A stretch of DNA of 64,000 nucleotides from Streptomyces pilosus (GTDB lineage: Bacteria > Actinomycetota > Actinomycetes > Streptomycetales > Streptomycetaceae). The translations under genes and the position numbers were made by a program. Below are positions 43,677 to 53,209 of this stretch, piece after piece; positions within the stretch are counted from its first letter, which is position 1; every line of letters begins with the position of its first letter. The stretch lies in contig NZ_BMTU01000001.1 of the NCBI RefSeq assembly GCF_014649835.1, positions 930,001 through 994,000 of the forward strand, given 5' to 3'. Under the pieces are notes generated by a model. The model was not told the DNA's origin. It saw nothing but the letters and a program-made list of their open reading frames with translations, and ran no database searches.

Positions 43677-44663
43677 CTAGGACGAGGGCACCGGCCAGAC
43701 GAACGGCCCCGCGGGGTCGTCCAGCCAGGCCCGGTCGCCCTCGGCGGAGACGGTCAGGCCGTAGCGTTCGCGCTGCGGCCTGCCCTCGCTCTCCCACACC
43801 TCGTACGCCTCCCACGGGTCGAGGGCGCCCGAGGTCAGCTCCAGCAGGAAGCGGAACACGTCACTGCCCAGGGCCGCGCCCGGCAGCCCCTCCGGGTCCG
43901 GCGGTTCCCGCCGCGCACGGCCGGTGCCGCGCAGCGGCACGAAGTAGGCGGGCGTGTGCAGGAAACGCCCCTCGGCGTGGCCGGCGTCGCGCACGGTGAG
44001 CGCGAGCAGGCCGGTGGCGAACGGGGCGAGGATGCGGCCGCCCGGGCGGCACTGGGCGAGCCAGGCGCGCGGGACGGACGGCAGGGCGCAGGTCGCGATG
44101 ACCCGGTCGTAGGGGGCGCGCGCCGGTACTCCGCGCGCGCCGTCGCCGGTGACGACGGCCGGGCGGTGCCCGGCGGCGTCGAGGTGCCGGCGGGCCGCCT
44201 CGGTGATCTCCGGGTCGAGGTCGACGGTGGTGACCAGGTCGTCGTCGCCGAGCCGGTGGGCGAGCAGGGCGGCGTTCCAGCCGCTGCCGGTGCCGATCTC
44301 CAGCACCCGCTGCCCGTCCCGGACGTCGAGACCGGCCAGCATCAGCGCCATGAGGGAGGGCTGGCTGCTGGAGGAGAGCAGTTCGCCGTCGCGCAGCCGG
44401 GTCGCCAGCGGGGTGTCCTCGTAGGCGCCGCGCAGCCACCGTTCGCGGGCGCCGGGGTCGGGGTGCTCGCCCCACCGGCGTTCGTACCCGCCGACGACCC
44501 CGACGTAGTAGTACGGCACGAAGAGGTGCCGCGGCACGGCGGCGAACGCCTCCCGCCACACCGGGTCGGTGCCGAAGGCCCCGCTCGCGCCGATCTCCCG
44601 CACGAGCGCCGCCCGCGCGTCCTCGGCGAGCCGGTCGAGCCGGTCACGGTCCTGGCCGCCCAT
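43677..44663 (-). CDS. Methyltransferase, protein-L-isoaspartate O-methyltransferase family
   Basis: This 328-residue cytoplasmic SAM-dependent methyltransferase has motif I VLEIGTGSGWNAALL (about 120-134) and acidic loop TTVDLDPEI. Its SSSSQPSLMALML corresponds to the isoaspartate-binding SQP region of PIMT. It is about 100 residues longer than PIMT, with an extra C-terminal region (GSDVFRFLLELTSG). Protein repair is the family role, but the extension suggests another substrate. Similar enzymes occur with peptide clusters; no precursor peptide is adjacent here. It is divergent from glbO, 49 bases away. Confidence 0.8.
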   Translation of the reverse strand: MGGQDRDRLDRLAEDARAALVREIGASGAFGTDPVWREAFAAVPRHLFVPYYYVGVVGGYERRWGEHPDPGARERWLRGAYEDTPLATRLRDGELLSSSSQPSLMALMLAGLDVRDGQRVLEIGTGSGWNAALLAHRLGDDDLVTTVDLDPEITEAARRHLDAAGHRPAVVTGDGARGVPARAPYDRVIATCALPSVPRAWLAQCRPGGRILAPFATGLLALTVRDAGHAEGRFLHTPAYFVPLRGTGRARREPPDPEGLPGAALGSDVFRFLLELTSGALDPWEAYEVWESEGRPQRERYGLTVSAEGDRAWLDDPAGPFVWPVPSS

Positions 44664-44712
44664 GGGTCCACCGTACTTAGGCCTTGAGTCCTACGCCGTG
44701 GTGTCTGAGACC

Positions 44713-45126
44713 ATGGACGGCGTGACAGAGATTCGGCGCGGCACGCTTCAGGAGCAGACCTTCTACGAGCAGGTCGGCGGGGAGGAGACCTTCCGCCGGC
44801 TCGTCCACCGTTTCTACCAGGGGGTGGCGGAGGACCCGCTGCTGCGGCCCATGTATCCCGAGGAGGACCTGGGCCCGGCCGAGGAGCGCCTCGTCCTGTT
44901 CCTCATGCAGTACTGGGGCGGCCCCACCACCTACGGCGCGACCCGCGGCCACCCGCGGCTGCGCATGCGCCACGTGCCGTTCAAGGTCGACCGCGCGGCG
45001 CACGACGCGTGGCTCAAGCACATGCGGGACGCCGTGGACGAACTGGACCTGTCCGAGGAACACGAGCAGACCCTGTGGAAGTACCTGACCTACGCCGCGG
45101 CCTCGATGATCAACTCCCCGGACTGA
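44713..45126 (+). CDS. glbO: Truncated haemoglobin, group II (GlbO)
   Basis: This 137-residue haem protein binds oxygen and handles nitric oxide or peroxide stress. Group II marks are LQEQTFYEQVGG, the B10 tyrosine Y35, QYWGGP, the proximal histidine H87 in RMRHVPF and G8 tryptophan W100 in AHDAW. No signal peptide. ATG 44713 is used; GTG 44722 (VTEIRRG) matches the start of some relatives equally well. It is divergent from the methyltransferase gene. Confidence 0.92.
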   Translation: MDGVTEIRRGTLQEQTFYEQVGGEETFRRLVHRFYQGVAEDPLLRPMYPEEDLGPAEERLVLFLMQYWGGPTTYGATRGHPRLRMRHVPFKVDRAAHDAWLKHMRDAVDELDLSEEHEQTLWKYLTYAAASMINSPD

Positions 45127-45288
45127 GGACACGGCGGCGCGCGTCGCCCTCCGCACCACGGTCACATTCCGAACGCGCGCCTCCGCATTCCGATCACGAT
45201 CCGGTCAAGTCCGCGCACCACCCGGTTACCTCCCCCTCACCCCCTCTGACAGCATCACCGGCAGGTCCGGACAACCACGGGGGGTTGA

Positions 45289-48200
45289 GTGACTGCCGCA
45301 GTGAGTCCGGCACGTCTCGTGCTCGCCCGCGCGCGCACCCACCGCCCCCTGCTCGCCGCCGCGCTGCTCACGGTCCTGCTGACCACGGCAGTCCTCGCCA
45401 CCCTCACCGCCTACTCCACCACCATCGGCGACGCCTCCCTCCGGCACGCCCTGGCGCACCCCGGTGACCCCGCCGACACCACCCTCACGCTCAAGGCCGA
45501 GGTCCCCGCGGACCGCCGCGCCGCCGCGGACACCGCCGTGCGCGAGGGCGCGCGCGCCGCCTTCGACGGTCTGCCGGTGACCCTGCGCACCCTGACCCGC
45601 TCCGGCCCGTACGCCCTCCCCGGCGCGCTCCGCCCCCCGGACCGGCGCGCCCGCGGTGACGAGCCCGACCTCACCCACCTCGCGGCCCTCGACCCCACGC
45701 AGATCCGCGTCACCGCCGGCCGCCTGCCCGCGCGGACCGCCGGCCCGGAGATCGAGGCCGCCCTGCCCGAGCGGGCCGCCCGCGCCCTCGGCCTGGCACC
45801 GGGGGACCGCCTCACCCTCACCGACCGCCTCGACGGCCCCCCGGCGCGCCTCCGCGTCACCGGCGTCTACCGCCCCGCAGACCCGGCCGCCCCCTACTGG
45901 CGGCTGGACGAACTCGGCGGCCGCGGCATCGTCGAACTGCACTTCACGACGTACGGCCCCCTGCTCGCCGACCCCGCCGTGTTCACCGGTGACCGGATCA
46001 GCACCGGACCCTCCGGATGGCTGGCGACGGCCGACTTCTCGACGGTGACCACCGACCGGACCGACGCGCTGCGCGAGGCCGCCCGCCGGGGCGCCGCCGC
46101 CCTGCCGAAGGCCGACGCGCTGGGCGGCACCGCGACCGCCACGACCGAGCTGCCCGCGGTGCTGGACCGGGTCGAGCGCTCCCTGCTCGTCTCCCGCTCG
46201 ACCCTGCTGATCATCACCCTCCAGCTCACCCTCCTCGCCGGGTGCGCGCTGCTGCTGGTCGCCCGCCTGCTGAGCACCGAACGCGCCGGCGAGACCCGGC
46301 TGTTGCTGGCCCGCGGCGCCTCCCGCGCCCAGGTGGCCCGGCTCGCCGCGCTGGAGGCGCTGCTGCTGGCCGTGCCCGCGGCGGCCTGCGCCCCGCTGCT
46401 GGCGGGTCCGCTGACCCGGCTGCTGGCCGGGCAGGGGGCGCTGGCCCGGATCGGACTGCGCCTGGACGCGTCCGTCGCCTCGGTCGCCGGGCAGGGCACC
46501 GTGTGGCTGGTGTCGGCGGGGGTGGCGCTCGGCTGCGCGCTGGCCGTCACGGTGCCGGCGCTGACCTCGTCCTTCACGGCCGGCCGGGCCGGGCCGCTGC
46601 CCGGCGCGGTGCGCGCGGGCGCGGACCTGGGGCTGCTGGCGGTGGCCGGTGTGGCGTACTGGCAGCTGAGCCGCCGGCCGTCCGGGGCCACCGGTGAGGA
46701 CGTCGGTGTCGACCCGCTCCTCGTGGTCGCCCCGGCGCTGGCGCTGCTCGCCGGCACGGTGCTGGCGCTGCGGCTGCTGCCTCCGGCCGCCCGGCTGGCC
46801 GAGCGCCGGGCCGCGGCGGGCCGGGGACTGCCGGGGGCGCTGGCGGGCTGGCAGTTCAGCCGCCGGCCGATGCGCGGGGCCGGTCCGATGCTGCTGCTGG
46901 TGTTCGCCGTGGCGCTGGGCATGCTGGCGATCGGCCAGGGCTCCTCGTGGGAGCGGTCGCAGGACGACCAGGCGGACTTCCGGGCCGGTGCGCGGGTGCG
47001 GGTCCTGGCCGCCGAGGGCGGCTTCGGCCGCACCGAGGCGTACGCGGCGATCCCCGGCGTACGGCGGGCCGCTCCCGCCGCCCGTACGACGGTGCAGCTG
47101 TCCGGCGGGCGGACGGCGACCGTGCTCGCCCTGGACTCCGCGCACGCGCCGGAGACACTGCTGATGCGTCCCGACCTGGCGCCGGTGCCGGTGCGCACGC
47201 TGGTGGCCCCGCTGGCGCCCGGGGGCGGCACGGCGGGCGTCCGGGTGCCGGCGGGCACCGGCCGCCTGACGCTGACGGCGCGGCTGGCGGGCGCGGGCCC
47301 GGAGACCGCGGTCGAGGTCACCGCCACCGTGGAGGACCCCTCGGGCATCCCGTACGCGTTCGCCCTCGGCGCCCTGCCCGCCGACGGGCGGCCGCACGAC
47401 CTCTCCCTCGATCTCGCGGCCGCCGCCGAGGCACCCCCCGGTGAGCTGATCCTGACCGGGCTCCGGCTGGATTTGCTGCAGCCGCCCGGGCAGGCCGAAC
47501 GCCACCGGTTCACGCTGGGAGCACTGACCGCCACCGACGGCGGCGGCCGGGACCGGTCCCTGCGGCTGCCGGACACCTGGGAGCTGTCCGCCCGCGCCGA
47601 CGGCGCGGTGCCCGACCCCGACGCGGACACGAACCCGACCCCGCCCCGTACGGTGCCGGGCGATCCGGCGACCATCACCTACGGCACCGGTTACTTCGAC
47701 CCGGAACTCGTGTGGCAGGCCTCGCCGCTCACGATCGGCCTCCGGGTCCCGCAGCCGGCGGCGTCCGAGGTCACCGCCGTGGCCACGGACCGCTACCTCG
47801 ACTCCGCGGGCGCCCGTCCCGGGCAGCGGATGGACGTGCGGATCGGCGCGGGCACGGTGCCGGTGCGGATCGTGCGGGCGGTGCGGTCGCTGCCGTCCAC
47901 ACCGGCGGCCGGCGGGAAGGACGACGGGGGCTCCCTGCTGGTCGACCTGCGGTCCGTCAACCGGGTGCTCGCGGCGCGCGGCCACGAGTCCCTGCCGCCG
48001 AACGAGTGGTGGCTGGCGACCGCGCCGGGTGCCGCGGAACGGGTGGCCGGGGCGCTGCGTGCCCGGCCCGACCTCGATCCGTCCCGGGTGGTGGTGCGGG
48101 ACGAGATCGCCGCGGAGCTGCGCGACGACCCGTTCGGCGCCGGTCCCGGTACGGCGTTCGGTGCGGCGGCCCTGGCGGCGGCTGCACCGGCGGCGGTCGG

Positions 48201-48564
48201 GTTCGCGGTGAGCGCGGCGGGGTCGATGCGCGAGCGGTCCGCCGAGTTCGCGGTGCTGCGTGCCCTGGGGGCGTCACGGCGCCGGCTGGCCCGGGTGGTG
48301 CTGGTCGAGCACGGCGTGCTGGTCGGGCTGGCGCTGGCGGTCGGTGTGCTGCTCGGCACGGTGCTGGCGCGGGCGGTCATCCCGCTGATCATGCTGACCG
48401 CGGAGGCGACCCGTCCGGTCCCGGAGGTCCTGGTGCAACTGCCCGCGCTGCGGGTTGCCGTCCTGCTGACCACCGTGGCCGCGGCCCCGCTGCTGATCAC
48501 GGCCGTCCTGGCGCTGCGCAGGGCGGCCCCGGTGACATCCCTGCGCGAGCGGGGAGGCGACTGA
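45289..48564 (+). CDS. Large FtsX-type ABC transporter permease
   Basis: This 1091-residue membrane protein has an N-terminal helix (LLAAALLTVLLTTAVLA) and a large extracytoplasmic domain. A helix cluster near 300-520 carries the FtsX loop (ETRLLLARGASRAQVARLAALE). A second extracytoplasmic domain and a terminal cluster with MRERSAEFAVLRALGASRRRL follow. This is the tandem FtsX architecture of macrolide/lipoprotein exporters. It should work with the second permease and the ATPase encoded downstream. The cargo is unknown. GTG 45289 follows GGGGGG. Confidence 0.88.
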   Translation: MTAAVSPARLVLARARTHRPLLAAALLTVLLTTAVLATLTAYSTTIGDASLRHALAHPGDPADTTLTLKAEVPADRRAAADTAVREGARAAFDGLPVTLRTLTRSGPYALPGALRPPDRRARGDEPDLTHLAALDPTQIRVTAGRLPARTAGPEIEAALPERAARALGLAPGDRLTLTDRLDGPPARLRVTGVYRPADPAAPYWRLDELGGRGIVELHFTTYGPLLADPAVFTGDRISTGPSGWLATADFSTVTTDRTDALREAARRGAAALPKADALGGTATATTELPAVLDRVERSLLVSRSTLLIITLQLTLLAGCALLLVARLLSTERAGETRLLLARGASRAQVARLAALEALLLAVPAAACAPLLAGPLTRLLAGQGALARIGLRLDASVASVAGQGTVWLVSAGVALGCALAVTVPALTSSFTAGRAGPLPGAVRAGADLGLLAVAGVAYWQLSRRPSGATGEDVGVDPLLVVAPALALLAGTVLALRLLPPAARLAERRAAAGRGLPGALAGWQFSRRPMRGAGPMLLLVFAVALGMLAIGQGSSWERSQDDQADFRAGARVRVLAAEGGFGRTEAYAAIPGVRRAAPAARTTVQLSGGRTATVLALDSAHAPETLLMRPDLAPVPVRTLVAPLAPGGGTAGVRVPAGTGRLTLTARLAGAGPETAVEVTATVEDPSGIPYAFALGALPADGRPHDLSLDLAAAAEAPPGELILTGLRLDLLQPPGQAERHRFTLGALTATDGGGRDRSLRLPDTWELSARADGAVPDPDADTNPTPPRTVPGDPATITYGTGYFDPELVWQASPLTIGLRVPQPAASEVTAVATDRYLDSAGARPGQRMDVRIGAGTVPVRIVRAVRSLPSTPAAGGKDDGGSLLVDLRSVNRVLAARGHESLPPNEWWLATAPGAAERVAGALRARPDLDPSRVVVRDEIAAELRDDPFGAGPGTAFGAAALAAAAPAAVGFAVSAAGSMRERSAEFAVLRALGASRRRLARVVLVEHGVLVGLALAVGVLLGTVLARAVIPLIMLTAEATRPVPEVLVQLPALRVAVLLTTVAAAPLLITAVLALRRAAPVTSLRERGGD

Positions 48565-48565
48565 C

Positions 48566-48742
48566 ATGACCGGCCGCACCCCGGCACGCGTCCCCACCCG
48601 GCGCCCGCACGGCGGCGGCGACGCCGCACCGTCCGCCGGCCGCGGACGCGCCGCTGCCGTGCCCGTCCGTGGCCGCGGCGGCTCCGAGCCCGTCCGTGGC
48701 CGCGACGCTGCCGTCGCGCGGGCGGGGAGGTGGCCGGCGTGA
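48566..48742 (+). CDS. Small Arg/Gly-rich ORF between two permease genes
   Basis: This 58-codon frame starts at ATG 48566, two bases after the stop of the first permease gene. GGGGAGG lies 8 bases upstream. It ends in TGA overlapping the GTG of the next permease (GTGA). The predicted peptide is basic and contains a duplicated VRGR segment (PVRGRGGSE, PVRGRDAAV). No known domain, membrane helix or cysteine is present. It may be a real small subunit or only a device that carries ribosomes to the next gene. Confidence 0.45.
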   Translation: MTGRTPARVPTRRPHGGGDAAPSAGRGRAAAVPVRGRGGSEPVRGRDAAVARAGRWPA

Positions 48743-51489
48743 GCGTACGAGGTGCGGGGCGGCCGCCGGTCGTGGCCGGCTGGGTGCGTACCCGGCTGCG
48801 GTCGGCGCCCGGGGCGGCGGTGGCGTTCGCGGTGCTCGTCGCGGTGACCGCGTGCCTGGCCGCCGCGCTGCCGCTCGCCGTGGACCGGTACGGCGACGCG
48901 GGGCTGCGCCGGGCGTTGGAGGTGGCCGGGCCCTCCCGTACGACCGTCCAGTTGTTCGCCACCGACGACGGCATGCTCGTCCCGCAGGAGATCCAGGAGG
49001 CGGACCTGCGGTGGGACGCGGTGCGCGGCGCGTACACCGAACTCCTCGGGCCGGCCGGCCGGTCCCTGCCCCTCGACCGGGACCAGTCCGCCTACGGCGT
49101 GCGGACCACCGACCCGGTGCCGGTCGCGGACCCGGTGGAGCTGGCCCGGCCGTCCGCGCTGCCCCCGCAGCTCCACCTCGTCGCCCAGAACGACCTGGCC
49201 GGGCACTCCCGGCTGCGCGCGGGCCGGCTGCCGAAGGCCCCGGACGGTACCGGCGCGACGGCCCCGTCCGTCGAGGCGGCCGTCACCGCCGAGACCGCCG
49301 GCAAGCTGAACATCGCGGTGGGCTCGGTCCTGCGCGTGCCCGGCCCCCGGCGTGCCCCGCTCACGGTGCGCGTCACCGGCGTCGTCGACCCGCTCGCCCC
49401 CCGGGAGGCGTACTGGTCCACGTCGCCGGTCCTGCGCAGTCCGCACCTGAGGACCGTCCCCGACGACCCGGCGCGCAGCGTCTACTGGGTCGGCGCGCTG
49501 CTGCTGCCCCCGGACGCCGCCCCGGCGATCCTCGCCACCGGCCTCCCGGAGCGGTACTGGAACCTGGCCCCCGACGCCTCCGCCCTGCCCGCCCACGACC
49601 TGCCGCGGCTGACGTCGGCCGTGGCGTCCCTGGAGGCCGGCCCGCTGCTCCAGCAGGCGCGCGCGGCCGTCTCGCCCGGCGTGGAGGCGGACACCGCGCT
49701 CGACGAGGTGTTCGGCGAGTACGGGGCCCTGCGGACCGCGATCGGTTCGCTGGTCGCGGTCGCCGCCTTCGGCACCGGCACGGTCGCGGCGGTCGTCCTG
49801 CTCATGGCGGGCGGTCTCGCCGCCGACCGGCGTCGTGCCGAGCTCACCCTGCTGCGCGCCCGCGGCGCCTCCCTGCGCGGCCTGGCCGCCCGCCTGCTGG
49901 CGGAGACGGCGGTGGTGGCCGTGCCCGCCGCCGCACTGGGACTGACGGCCGCCCTGCTCCTGATCCCCGGGGCCCGCCCGGCGTACGCGGTGGCCGCCGC
50001 GGGCGCCGTCGCCGTCGTCGCCTGTGCGGCGCTGCCGCTGCGGGCCGTCGCGGCGCACCGCGCGGTACGCGTGCACGCCGCCCGCGAGGACGTCGCCGCG
50101 ACCCGCCCGTCACGGCGCCGTACGGTCGCCGAACTCACGCTGGTCGCCGTGGCGGTGGGCGCGGTCGTGGCGCTGCGCACGCGCGGTGTGTCGGACGGCG
50201 AGGAGGCCTCCGGGGACGCCCTGGTGTCCCTGGCACCGGTGCTGGTGGGGATGATCGCCGCACTGGTGCTGGTGCGCCTCCACCCGCTGCCGCTGCGCGC
50301 GCTGGCAGGCCCGGCCGGGCGGCTGCGGGGCGTGGTGGGCCCGCTGTCGCTGGCCCGCGCGAGCCGTGCGTCCGGCTCCGCGGTCCTGCCGCTGCTCGCC
50401 CTGCTGACCGCGCTGACCACCGCCGCGTTCGGCGGCTCCGTCCTCACCGGTGTCGCCGACGCCCGGGACGACGCGGCCCTGCTCTCCGTCGGCGCGGACG
50501 CCCGCCTGGAGGGGGTGCCGGAGCTGCCGCCCGGCCTCGACGAGCGGGTGCGGCGCGCCCCCGGTGTCGAGGACGTCACCGCCGTGGCCGTCGCCCAGTA
50601 CGCCCAGCCGCGGGACGGCAGGCTGGCGGTCCCGGTGGCCGCCGTCGACCCCGCCGGGTACGCGGCCCTGGCCCGGCACACGGACATCGGCGCGTTCGAC
50701 GCGGACCGGCTGGTGGCGCCCGCGGACGCCGGCGTCCTGCCCGCCCTCGGCTCACCCGAGGTCGCCGAGCGCTACGGCACCCGGCCGTTCCGGATGGGGC
50801 TGGGCGACGGCGTGTTCGTCAGCGTGCGGATCGTCGAGGTGCGGGAGCGCACCCCGGCGGTCACCGGACAGGAGTTCCTGGTCGTGGACCGCTCGGGTGT
50901 GCCCGGGGGTTCCGCACGGCCGACGACGCTGCTGGTGACCGGCGACCGCCCGGACGGGCACGCGCTGCGCGAGGCGGCGGACGGCGACGCCCGGGTGCAG
51001 CTCCGCGCCGAGGAGCACGCGCGGTACGCCGACTCCCCGCTCCAATCCGGCGCCGAGCGCGTCTACGCGGCGGCCGTGGCGGCCGGCGCCGGGTACGCCG
51101 TGCTCGCGCTGCTGCTGACCCTGCTGCGCGCCGCTCCCGGACGCGCGGCGCTCCTGGCGCGGCTGCGCACCATGGGTCTCACCCGGGCCCAGGGCCGCCG
51201 GCTGCTCGTACTGGAGTCCCTGCCGCAGGCCCTGCTCGCGGCGGCCGGCGGCACCGTCACCGCCTGGGCCGCCATCCGGCTGCTGTCCCCCGGCATCGAC
51301 CTGACGACCATCGCCGTCTCCGCGTCCTCGTCCCCGGCCGGGCGCGCGGTGCTGCGCACCGACCCGGTGTCGCTGCTGGTGCCGGCGCTGGCGGTGCTCG
51401 CCCTGGCCGTCGGGATCGCGGCGGCGCAGGCCTGGTGGTCCGGGCGCGCGGGGTCGGTGCGGGAGCTGAGGGCGGGCGATGCCCGGTGA
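48739..51489 (+). CDS. Second FtsX-type ABC transporter permease
   Basis: This 916-residue membrane protein has the same layout as its upstream neighbour. The N-terminal helix is followed by an extracytoplasmic domain and a helix cluster with RRAELTLLRARGASLRGLAARL. A second extracytoplasmic domain and a C-terminal cluster with ALLARLRTMGLTRAQGRRL come last. The two permeases probably form a heterodimer. GTG 48739 is preferred because GGGGAGG is 8 bases upstream; GTG 48730 overlaps that site. Confidence 0.87.
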   Translation: MSVRGAGRPPVVAGWVRTRLRSAPGAAVAFAVLVAVTACLAAALPLAVDRYGDAGLRRALEVAGPSRTTVQLFATDDGMLVPQEIQEADLRWDAVRGAYTELLGPAGRSLPLDRDQSAYGVRTTDPVPVADPVELARPSALPPQLHLVAQNDLAGHSRLRAGRLPKAPDGTGATAPSVEAAVTAETAGKLNIAVGSVLRVPGPRRAPLTVRVTGVVDPLAPREAYWSTSPVLRSPHLRTVPDDPARSVYWVGALLLPPDAAPAILATGLPERYWNLAPDASALPAHDLPRLTSAVASLEAGPLLQQARAAVSPGVEADTALDEVFGEYGALRTAIGSLVAVAAFGTGTVAAVVLLMAGGLAADRRRAELTLLRARGASLRGLAARLLAETAVVAVPAAALGLTAALLLIPGARPAYAVAAAGAVAVVACAALPLRAVAAHRAVRVHAAREDVAATRPSRRRTVAELTLVAVAVGAVVALRTRGVSDGEEASGDALVSLAPVLVGMIAALVLVRLHPLPLRALAGPAGRLRGVVGPLSLARASRASGSAVLPLLALLTALTTAAFGGSVLTGVADARDDAALLSVGADARLEGVPELPPGLDERVRRAPGVEDVTAVAVAQYAQPRDGRLAVPVAAVDPAGYAALARHTDIGAFDADRLVAPADAGVLPALGSPEVAERYGTRPFRMGLGDGVFVSVRIVEVRERTPAVTGQEFLVVDRSGVPGGSARPTTLLVTGDRPDGHALREAADGDARVQLRAEEHARYADSPLQSGAERVYAAAVAAGAGYAVLALLLTLLRAAPGRAALLARLRTMGLTRAQGRRLLVLESLPQALLAAAGGTVTAWAAIRLLSPGIDLTTIAVSASSSPAGRAVLRTDPVSLLVPALAVLALAVGIAAAQAWWSGRAGSVRELRAGDAR

Positions 51490-51544
51490 CCCCGCCACCG
51501 CCCGCTGTCCCGCCGCGACGACGACTCCCCGCTGGAGGGCCCCG

Positions 51545-52507
51545 ATGACCTCGAACCCGACCCTGGCCGACCTCGCCGGCCGCGTCACGGCCGACCGTGA
51601 CCGCCCGGCGTACGGCCACGACGCGCTCATCACCTGCGACCGGCTGGTCCGGGTGTTCACCGCCGACGGCGTGGAGGTGCAGGCGCTCCAGGGGCTCGAC
51701 CTGCTGGTGCGCGAGGGCGAGTTGATGGCGCTGGTGGGGGCGTCCGGCAGCGGCAAGTCCACCCTGATGAACATCCTGGCCGGTCTGGACACCCCGACCG
51801 CCGGGGCGGCCCGCGTGGCCGGCCGCGACCTGCTGGCGATGACCGCGAAGGACCGTCTGGCCTACCGGCGCGAGGTCGTCGGCTTCGTCTGGCAGCAGAC
51901 CTCCCGCAATCTCCTGCCGTACCTCACCTCCGCGCAGAACGTCGTCCTGCCGATGCAGCTGGCGGGCCGCCGCTCCCGCACCGCGCGCCGGGCCCGCGCC
52001 GAACGGGCGCTGGAGCTCCTGGAGTTGCTGGGGGTGGCCGACTGCCGGGACCGGCGCCCGCACGAGATGTCCGGGGGTCAGCAGCAGCGCGTCGCCATCG
52101 CCGTGGCGCTCGCGGGCGGTCCGTCGGTGCTGCTCGCGGACGAGCCCACCGGCGAACTCGACTCCCACACGGCGGAACAGATCTTCTCCGCGTTCCGCAC
52201 GGCGAACGAACAGCTCGGCACGACGATCGTCATCGTCACCCACGACCAGGCCGTGGCGGGCGAGGTGCGCCGCACGGTCGCGATCCGTGACGGGCGCACC
52301 TCCACCGAGGTGCTGCGCCGCAGCGAGGTGGACGCCGCGACCGGCGACGAGAGGGTGGTCGCCCGCGAGTACGCGATGCTGGACCGGGCGGGCCGCCTCC
52401 AGCTGCCCGCCGAGTACACCCGCGCCCTCGGCATGCGCGACCGGGTGGCGCTGGAGCTGGAACCGGACCACATCGCCGTCCGCCCGGACGACAGCGAACC
52501 GGCGTGA
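51545..52507 (+). CDS. ABC transporter ATPase with C-terminal AbrB-like domain
   Basis: This 320-residue ATPase serves the two FtsX permeases. Walker A is GASGSGKST (65-73), the signature MSGGQQQRVAIAVAL, Walker B VLLADEPTGELDS and the H-loop IVTHD. After the ATPase core the last 44 residues (LDRAGRLQLPAEYTRALGM then RVALELEPDHIAVRP) read as a SpoVT/AbrB swapped-hairpin domain, normally a DNA-binding or dimerisation fold in AbrB and MazE. That fusion is unusual for an MacB-type ATPase. ATG 51545 follows GGAGGG by 5 bases. Confidence 0.9.
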   Translation: MTSNPTLADLAGRVTADRDRPAYGHDALITCDRLVRVFTADGVEVQALQGLDLLVREGELMALVGASGSGKSTLMNILAGLDTPTAGAARVAGRDLLAMTAKDRLAYRREVVGFVWQQTSRNLLPYLTSAQNVVLPMQLAGRRSRTARRARAERALELLELLGVADCRDRRPHEMSGGQQQRVAIAVALAGGPSVLLADEPTGELDSHTAEQIFSAFRTANEQLGTTIVIVTHDQAVAGEVRRTVAIRDGRTSTEVLRRSEVDAATGDERVVAREYAMLDRAGRLQLPAEYTRALGMRDRVALELEPDHIAVRPDDSEPA

Positions 52508-52543
52508 GCGCACGCACCCGGTGCGGGCGGGCGCACGCGCGGT

Positions 52544-53209
52544 TCAGCGCACGCTGAGACCCAGGGCGCCGACGCCCGCCCGCCGCACGGCGACCGACCC
52601 GTAGGGCGTGCGCAGCCGGAGCCAGCTCCCCGAGGAGAACAGCCCCTGATCCGCCCCGCGCAGGAACCCCAGCGACTGGGCGGCGTGCACCGCGCGCACC
52701 GGCAGCCCGGTTCCCGCGACCGTGCGGGACCATATCTCCCGCCCGATGCGGTCGAGTTCGGCCCGGGTACGCGCCCCGGGCTCCAGTTCCTCCGTGCGGG
52801 AGCGGAATTCGGCGACCGACGCGGCGACGAGGGCCCGCAGCCGTTCGGGCGCCGGCAGTCCGGGCTCGGCCCGCCAGCCGCCGCGCGGCGGCAGCACGCC
52901 GGCCCACGGCGGCCCGGTCACCGCGCCCGGCACGGCGGCCGTGGCGGCCGTCTCGTCGACCGACTCCAGCAGCTCCCCCGCGGACACGGTCACGTCGAGC
53001 GTGACGTCGAGCCCGTTCTCGTACGGCTTCGCGAGCCGCACGGCGCGGATGGTGAGCACCTCGAAGGAGGGCGGCCGGCCGAAGACGGCCAGCGCCGTGC
53101 CCGCCGCCTGCAGCCGCACCGCGGCGGAGCGGTCGTAGTGCAGCAGCCGGGAGAGGAAGGCCGCGAGGTCCGCGGCCTCCCCCTCGTCGGCGAGGTGGAG
53201 CACCGTCAT
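52544..53209 (-). CDS. Conserved hypothetical protein downstream of thioesterase
   Basis: This 221-residue protein has no motif I recognise. It has no signal peptide or membrane helix and no cysteine. Alternating hydrophobic segments (FEVLTIRAVRLAK, LDVTLDVTVSAGELL) suggest a mixed alpha/beta fold. A helical segment (ELDRIGREIWSR) and a beta-rich C-terminus follow. It overlaps the thioesterase gene by 4 bases (ATGA) and shares its operon with ettA, so a housekeeping role is possible. Confidence 0.75.
   Translation of the reverse strand: MTVLHLADEGEAADLAAFLSRLLHYDRSAAVRLQAAGTALAVFGRPPSFEVLTIRAVRLAKPYENGLDVTLDVTVSAGELLESVDETAATAAVPGAVTGPPWAGVLPPRGGWRAEPGLPAPERLRALVAASVAEFRSRTEELEPGARTRAELDRIGREIWSRTVAGTGLPVRAVHAAQSLGFLRGADQGLFSSGSWLRLRTPYGSVAVRRAGVGALGLSVR

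Noticed and set aside
43677..44663. FxLD-type peptide-cluster methyltransferase
   Set aside because: The PIMT-like fold and length are compatible, but no FxLD precursor peptide or lanthipeptide synthetase lies nearby.
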